NCBI GenBank assembly: GCA_016741995.1
Contig: JACVCO010000006.1
Location: 124,001 to 188,000, forward strand
Origin: Hydrogenophaga sp.
GTDB lineage: Bacteria; Pseudomonadota; Gammaproteobacteria; Burkholderiales; Burkholderiaceae_C
DNA: 64,000 nt
Reading direction: 5' to 3'
Under the pieces are notes generated by a model, which ran no database searches, had not been told where the DNA came from, and worked only from the letters and a program-made list of their open reading frames with translations. Each line of letters starts with the position of its first letter. Within the stretch, counting starts at the first letter, position 1. Positions 59,649 to 64,000 of this stretch are shown in pieces. Made by a program: the position numbers and the translations under genes.

Positions 59649-61636
59649 TGAAATTGCGCAAGGAACTCTGGTTCGGCTTCATCCTGATGGGCATCATCAT
59701 CGCCGCGGCGGGGGTGATGGTGCTCAGCGTGGACAAGATGGAAAACGGCCACTACGGCCTGCTGATGCTCTCGCTGGTGGTCGTGGCCATCATGCTGGGC
59801 TTCCCCACCGCCTTCACGCTGATGGGCATGGGGATCATCTTCACCTTCTTCGCCTACCACTCGGGCGACCAGTCCGCGGCCGGGGCGATCCGCCAGACGC
59901 TGGACCTGATGGTGCAACGCGCGTTCTCCGTGATGGCGAACGACGTGCTGATCTCGATCCCGCTGTTCGTGTTCATGGGCTACCTCGTCGAACGCGCGAA
60001 CCTGATCGAGAAGCTCTTCCGCGCCCTGCACCTGGCGCTGGCGCGCCTGCCAGGCTCGCTGGCCGTGGCCACGCTGGTCACCTGCACGGTGTTCGCCACC
60101 GCCACCGGCATCGTGGGTGCCGTGGTCACGCTCATGGGCCTGCTGGCACTGCCGCAGATGCTCAAAGGCGGTTACGACACGCGCCTGGCGGCCGGCGCCA
60201 TCACCGCCGGCGGCTGCCTGGGCATCCTGCTGCCGCCTTCGGTGCTGCTGATCGTCTATGGCGCCACCGCGGGCGTGTCGGTGGTCAAGCTCTACGCGGG
60301 TGCGTTCTTCCCCGGCCTGATGCTGTCGGCGCTGTACATCATCTACGTGATCCTGCTGGCCAAGCTCAAGCCGGCCTGGGCGCCCCCGCTGTCGGCCGAG
60401 CAGCGCATCGTGCCGCTGCCCGAGCCGCTGCTCAAGATCGGCGCGCGCACCGGCGCATCGGCCCTGGCGGGCCTCGTCAACGGCCTCAAGGGCCGCAACA
60501 ACCAGAGCGTGCCCGCGGGCTACCTGCTGCGCCAGCTGGGCATCGCGCTGCTGCCCGCGCTGCTGTTCGTGGCCGTGGCCATCCTGAGCTACCCCAGCGC
60601 CAAGGAGGAGATCGACGAAGAGCTGCCGAGCGAACTCGTGCAACTGGGTGCCAATGCGCCCGTGCGCGATGCGGGCAGCGGCCTGGCCGAACCACCCGGC
60701 GGCGAAGCCGACAGCGAATCCTCGGGTGGCCTGGCCGAGCCCCCGACCGATGAAGCCGATGGCGACAGCGTTGCCGAACCCGAGGGGGCGGAACCCGAAG
60801 AAGCGCCTGCCGCGGGGGGGTTGAGCGAACCGGGTGCACCGGCGGCGCCCGATGCCAATGCGCAGGCAGAACCCGAAGCCACCGGCGCGGGCGCGGGCTA
60901 CTGGATCGGCGTCGGCATGGGCCTGGTGTCGCTGCTGGTCTTCTACGCGCTGCTCAGCTACGCACGCTTCGAGATCTTCAAGATGCTGCTCTCCAGCTTC
61001 TTCCCGCTGGTGGTGCTGATCCTGTTCGTGCTCGGCTCGATCGTGTTCGGCCTGGCCACACCCACCGAGGCAGCGGCCGTGGGAGCCTTCGGCGGCTTCC
61101 TGCTCGCGGCGGCCTACCGCAAGCTCACCTTCGCGGTGGTCAAGGAGAGCGTGTTCCTCACGGCCAAGACCAGCGCCATGGTGTGCTGGTTGTTCGTGGG
61201 TTCGGCGATCTTCTCGGCGGCGTTCGCGCTGCTGGGTGGCCAGGAGCTGGTGGAGCAGTGGGTGCTGGGCATGAACCTCAGCAAGACCGAGTTCCTCGTC
61301 ATGACCCAGGTGATCATCTTCATCCTGGGCTGGCCGCTGGAGTGGACCGAGATCATCGTGATCTTCATGCCCATCTTCATTCCGCTGCTCGACAACTTCA
61401 ACGTCGACCCGCTGTTCTTCGGCCTGCTGGTGGCACTGAACCTGCAGACCGCGTTCCTGAGCCCGCCCGTGGCCATGAGCGCGTTCTACCTGAAGGGCGT
61501 GGCCCCCAAGCACGTGACGCTGAACCAGATCTTCGCCGGCATGATTCCCTTCATGGGCATCCAGATCATCGCCATCGTGATCCTCTACTGGTTCCCCGAG
61601 ATCGGCCTGTGGCTGCCTTCGGTGCTCTACAACTGA
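59648..61636 (+). CDS. dctM: TRAP transporter large permease DctM with an acidic low-complexity insertion
   Basis: A 662-aa permease, far longer than the usual 425-450. Multiple membrane segments occur in both halves (MLGFPTAFTLMGMGIIFTFF, GAVVTLMGLLALPQML, then GLATPTEAAAVGAFGGFLLA and LNLQTAFLSPPVAMSAFYLK). Between them, residues about 318-418 form a Glu/Pro/Ala/Gly-rich hydrophilic stretch with repeated SGLAEPP/GGLAEPP units. It is Na+- or H+-driven with DctPQ. The start at the ATG coupled to the dctQ stop is used. Followed by a strong terminator. Confidence 0.9.
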   Translation: MKLRKELWFGFILMGIIIAAAGVMVLSVDKMENGHYGLLMLSLVVVAIMLGFPTAFTLMGMGIIFTFFAYHSGDQSAAGAIRQTLDLMVQRAFSVMANDVLISIPLFVFMGYLVERANLIEKLFRALHLALARLPGSLAVATLVTCTVFATATGIVGAVVTLMGLLALPQMLKGGYDTRLAAGAITAGGCLGILLPPSVLLIVYGATAGVSVVKLYAGAFFPGLMLSALYIIYVILLAKLKPAWAPPLSAEQRIVPLPEPLLKIGARTGASALAGLVNGLKGRNNQSVPAGYLLRQLGIALLPALLFVAVAILSYPSAKEEIDEELPSELVQLGANAPVRDAGSGLAEPPGGEADSESSGGLAEPPTDEADGDSVAEPEGAEPEEAPAAGGLSEPGAPAAPDANAQAEPEATGAGAGYWIGVGMGLVSLLVFYALLSYARFEIFKMLLSSFFPLVVLILFVLGSIVFGLATPTEAAAVGAFGGFLLAAAYRKLTFAVVKESVFLTAKTSAMVCWLFVGSAIFSAAFALLGGQELVEQWVLGMNLSKTEFLVMTQVIIFILGWPLEWTEIIVIFMPIFIPLLDNFNVDPLFFGLLVALNLQTAFLSPPVAMSAFYLKGVAPKHVTLNQIFAGMIPFMGIQIIAIVILYWFPEIGLWLPSVLYN

Positions 61637-61655
61637 TCACCACTCATCCAGCCAG

Positions 61656-61680
61656 GGGGCGCTTCGGCGCCCCTTTTTTT
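61656..61680 (+). terminator. Rho-independent terminator after dctM
   Basis: GGGGCGC-TTCG-GCGCCCC followed by seven T. The TTCG tetraloop with a perfect 7-bp GC stem makes this a very strong terminator of the TRAP operon. Confidence 0.95.
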
Positions 61681-61696
61681 CTGGTTTGCCGCTACC

Positions 61697-61720
61697 ATTG
61701 ACGTTTACGTTAACGTCAAT
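61697..61720. promoter_or_regulatory. 24-bp palindromic operator candidate upstream of ppk2/icmF
   Basis: ATTGACGTT, six bases (TACGTT), then AACGTCAAT: perfect 9-bp arms, 46 bp before the ppk2 start. Its TTTACGT core resembles the operators described for MerR-type LiuR regulators of branched-chain amino acid catabolism, which fits the isobutyryl-CoA mutase gene downstream. Assignment is inference. Confidence 0.6.
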
Positions 61721-61766
61721 CATGGCCGCCCGGTTACGGTAGGCCCCGACCCCTTCCGGAGACGCC

Positions 61767-62648
61767 ATGCCCCGCCCCAGCGACGCCCGCCTGCCGTTCG
61801 ACGAACAGGTGTTGCGCGCGCCCAAGGGCAGCCCCTGGCGAGCATGGCAGGTCGATCCCGAGGCCGCGAAGCCGCAGGTCTCGCTCAAGGCGCTCGACCC
61901 CGAAGCCAAGCCCTTCTCGGGTGGCGACAAAGCGGCCGACAAGGCCGCGGTCGATCGGCTGGCCGACGAGATCGACCGGTTGCAGAACGTGTTCCACCCC
62001 GATGGCCGCTTCAAGATGCTGGTGGTGCTGCAGGGCACCGACACCGCGGGCAAGGACGGCACGGTGCGTGGCGTGTTCGCCCGCACCAGCCCGCTCGGTG
62101 TGCGCACCGTGGGCTGGAAGGCGCCCACCGAGATCGAGCGGGCGCACGACTACCTCTGGCGCATCCACCAGACCATGCCCGGCAACGGCGAGATCGTGGT
62201 CTTCAACCGCAGCCACTACGAGGACGTGCTCGTGCCCGTGGTCAACGGCTGGATCGACAAGGCACAGACCCGCCAGCGCTACGCACACCTCAACGATTTC
62301 GAGCGCATGCTGGCCGAGACCGGCACCGTGATCCTGAAGTTCATGCTGCACATCGGCTTCGACGAGCAGCGCCAGCGCCTGCAGGACCGCATCGACGACC
62401 CGGCGAAGCACTGGAAATTCAGCATGGGCGACATCGAGGTGCGCAAGCAGTGGCCGCAATACCAGAAGGCCTACGAAGACCTGCTCGAAGCCACCAGCAC
62501 GCCCTGGGCCCCCTGGACCATCGTGCCGGCCAACAGCAAGACGCACCGCAACCTCATGATCGCCACCATCGTGCGCGACACCCTCAAGGCGCTGGACTTG
62601 CGCTTTCCCCCGGAAGACCCCGCGCTGAAGAAACTGCGCGTGGAATGA
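61767..62648 (+). CDS. Polyphosphate kinase 2 family protein
   Basis: A 293-aa PPK2 (probably the ADP/AMP-phosphorylating group). Walker [39 protein letters not shown], Walker B-type [10 protein letters not shown] and the lid region [14 protein letters not shown] are seen, with [20 protein letters not shown] further on. It transfers phosphate from polyphosphate to nucleotides. It lies between the palindrome and icmF (28-bp gap), so the two may be co-transcribed, possibly supplying nucleotide for the mutase's GTPase part (inference). Confidence 0.92.
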   Translation: MPRPSDARLPFDEQVLRAPKGSPWRAWQVDPEAAKPQVSLKALDPEAKPFSGGDKAADKAAVDRLADEIDRLQNVFHPDGRFKMLVVLQGTDTAGKDGTVRGVFARTSPLGVRTVGWKAPTEIERAHDYLWRIHQTMPGNGEIVVFNRSHYEDVLVPVVNGWIDKAQTRQRYAHLNDFERMLAETGTVILKFMLHIGFDEQRQRLQDRIDDPAKHWKFSMGDIEVRKQWPQYQKAYEDLLEATSTPWAPWTIVPANSKTHRNLMIATIVRDTLKALDLRFPPEDPALKKLRVE

Positions 62649-62676
62649 GCCACCCCGAGACCGAGAGAGACACGAC

Positions 62677-64000
62677 ATGACCCAGTTGAGCGCCGACTAC
62701 CAGGCACTGGCCAACTACCGCCCGAAGAACAAGGTGCGCTTCGTCACCGCCGCGAGCCTGTTCGATGGCCACGACGCGGCCATCAACATCATGCGCCGCA
62801 TCCTGCAGGGCATGGGTGCCGAGGTGATCCACCTCGGCCACAACCGCAGCGTGGACGAAGTCGTCACCGCCGCGTTGCAGGAAGACGTGCAGGGCATCGC
62901 GATCAGCAGCTACCAGGGCGGCCACGTCGAGTACTTCAAGTACATGGTCGACCTGCTCAAGGCACGCGGCGGCGCGCACATTCAGGTCTTCGGCGGCGGC
63001 GGCGGTGTGATCGTGCCAGGCGAAATCCAGGACCTGCAGGCCTACGGCGTGTGCCGCATCTACAGCCCGGAAGACGGCCAGCGCATGGGCCTGCAGGGCA
63101 TGATCGGCGAGATGGTCATGCGCTGTGACCAGGATCTCTCGGGCCACGCACCGAAGGCGCTGGCCGCGGTGCAAGGCCACGGCGAAATGAGTTGGCGCGC
63201 GCTCGCGCAACTCATCACCGTGATCGAGAACGGCCGCGCCGACGCCGCGCTGCTGCAGGCCGTGCGCGACGCGGCGGCGGGCGTCAAGACGCCGGTGCTG
63301 GGCATCACCGGCACGGGTGGCGCGGGCAAGTCCTCGCTCACCGACGAACTCATCCGCCGGCTGCGGCTGGACCAGAGCGACGCGCCGCGCGTGGCCGTGA
63401 TCAGCATCGACCCGTCGCGCCGCAAGAGCGGTGGCGCGCTGCTGGGCGACCGCATCCGCATGAACGCCATCGGGCCGTGGCAGCAAGGCCCGCGCGTCTT
63501 CATGCGCTCGCTGGCCACGCGCGATTTCGGCAGCGAGATCAGCGCCGCCCTGCCCGACGTGATCGCCGCCTGCAAGGCCGCCGGCTTCGATCTGGTGATC
63601 GTCGAGACCTCCGGCATCGGCCAGGGCGACGCGGCCATCGTGCCGCACGTGGACGTGCCGATGTACGTGATGACGCCCGAGTTCGGCGCCGCGAGCCAGC
63701 TCGAGAAGATCGACATGCTCGACTTCGCCGAGTTCGTGGCGATCAACAAGTTCGACCGCAAGGGCGCGGCCGACGCGCTGCGTGACGTGGCCAAGCAGGT
63801 GCAGCGCAACAAGGAGGCCTGGGGCAAGCGCCCCGAAAACATGCCGGTGTTCGGCACCATGGCCGCGCGCTTCAACGACGACGGCGTGAGCGCGCTGTAC
63901 CAGGCCCTCAAGCCGCGCCTGGCGGGTCTGGGCCTGGCGCTCACCGAGGGCCGCCTGCCCACCGTGTCCGTGCGCCACAGCACCAACCAGACGCCCGTCG
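62677..64000 (+). CDS. icmF: Isobutyryl-CoA mutase fused to G-protein chaperone (3' end outside window)
   Basis: 441 codons visible, continuing past the right edge. Residues about 18-150 form the B12-binding domain ([24 protein letters not shown] giving the cobalamin His; [27 protein letters not shown]). Residues about 205-420 form a MeaB-like GTPase with Walker [18 protein letters not shown] and [16 protein letters not shown] (NKFD). The substrate-binding TIM-barrel part should follow. This order is that of IcmF, which interconverts isobutyryl- and butyryl-CoA. RBS AGAGAGA precedes the ATG. Part of valine/branched acyl-CoA use. Confidence 0.92.
   Translation, partial: MTQLSADYQALANYRPKNKVRFVTAASLFDGHDAAINIMRRILQGMGAEVIHLGHNRSVDEVVTAALQEDVQGIAISSYQGGHVEYFKYMVDLLKARGGAHIQVFGGGGGVIVPGEIQDLQAYGVCRIYSPEDGQRMGLQGMIGEMVMRCDQDLSGHAPKALAAVQGHGEMSWRALAQLITVIENGRADAALLQAVRDAAAGVKTPVLGITGTGGAGKSSLTDELIRRLRLDQSDAPRVAVISIDPSRRKSGGALLGDRIRMNAIGPWQQGPRVFMRSLATRDFGSEISAALPDVIAACKAAGFDLVIVETSGIGQGDAAIVPHVDVPMYVMTPEFGAASQLEKIDMLDFAEFVAINKFDRKGAADALRDVAKQVQRNKEAWGKRPENMPVFGTMAARFNDDGVSALYQALKPRLAGLGLALTEGRLPTVSVRHSTNQTPV

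Noticed and set aside
59627-61513. A 628-codon open frame on the minus strand over dctM
   Set aside because: Composition is Gln/His/Arg-rich without domains, and dctM on the plus strand is unambiguous.

Overview
The window looks like chromosome from a high-GC betaproteobacterium, most likely Burkholderiales/Comamonadaceae (Hydrogenophaga-like). This is inferred from codon bias, two complete Liv-type ABC uptake operons, an argB-response regulator-kinase-slmA block, polyhydroxyalkanoate granule proteins and a TRAP transporter. No rRNA, tRNA, CRISPR array, insertion sequence or phage gene was recognised. Genes are densely packed. The first gene (YCII-like, minus strand) and the last gene (icmF, plus strand) run off the window.

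Layout. 1-3.1 kb: two YCII-family proteins, a cupin, a HepT/MntA toxin-antitoxin pair and a TPR-methyltransferase. 3.1-11.2 kb (minus strand): a Liv-type ABC transporter whose permease half continues into three small-molecule genes, including separate bacterial counterparts of the two domains of plant Tm-1. An AraC regulator sits on the opposite strand between the two halves. 11.5-14.7 kb: an overlapping four-gene unit (exported flavin oxidase plus three membrane proteins) of less GC-rich sequence. 14.8-18.8 kb: enoyl-CoA hydratase, a type Vd patatin autotransporter and an acyl-CoA thioesterase. 19-23.6 kb: a second liv operon ending in a strong bidirectional terminator. 23.7-30.3 kb (minus strand): a TetR-headed beta-oxidation operon. 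30.5-36.4 kb: slmA, a two-component system, argB and a 661-aa alcohol-forming fatty acyl-CoA reductase. 36.6-41.9 kb: phasin-like protein, patatin, TetR, then a LuxR-HTH alpha/beta-hydrolase regulator with a thioesterase and a quinone oxidoreductase. 42-49.5 kb: two peptidase/amidohydrolase genes with a binding protein, a molybdopterin oxidoreductase, an aminopeptidase lipoprotein, a PHA-granule protein and an acyl-CoA-binding protein. 49.6-51.9 kb: wax ester synthase and coaX. 51.9-56.3 kb: a quorum-sensing locus. 56.5-64 kb: MBL-rhodanese fusion, a TRAP transporter, PPK2 and isobutyryl-CoA mutase.

The most interesting system is the 51.9-56.3 kb locus. It holds an alpha-hydroxyketone autoinducer synthase (CqsA/LqsA type), a membrane histidine kinase (CqsS/LqsS type, not hybrid), a LqsR-like response regulator with an uncharacterised C-terminal domain, and a LuxR-type regulator. 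Two almost identical palindromes with lux-box architecture (CTG-N10-CAG) occur in it, one upstream of the synthase gene and one over the luxR start between luxR and the kinase gene. A perfect hairpin directly before the synthase start codon takes in its Shine-Dalgarno sequence. Together these suggest that a LuxR-type regulator is wired into an alpha-hydroxyketone circuit, with a second, translational control on the synthase.

A second theme is acyl-CoA and storage-lipid metabolism: beta-oxidation enzymes, fatty acyl-CoA reductase, wax ester synthase, acyl-CoA-binding protein, PHA granule proteins, patatins and thioesterases. Between them they could make and mobilise wax esters and PHA. The autoinducer synthase also belongs to a family that uses acyl-CoA.
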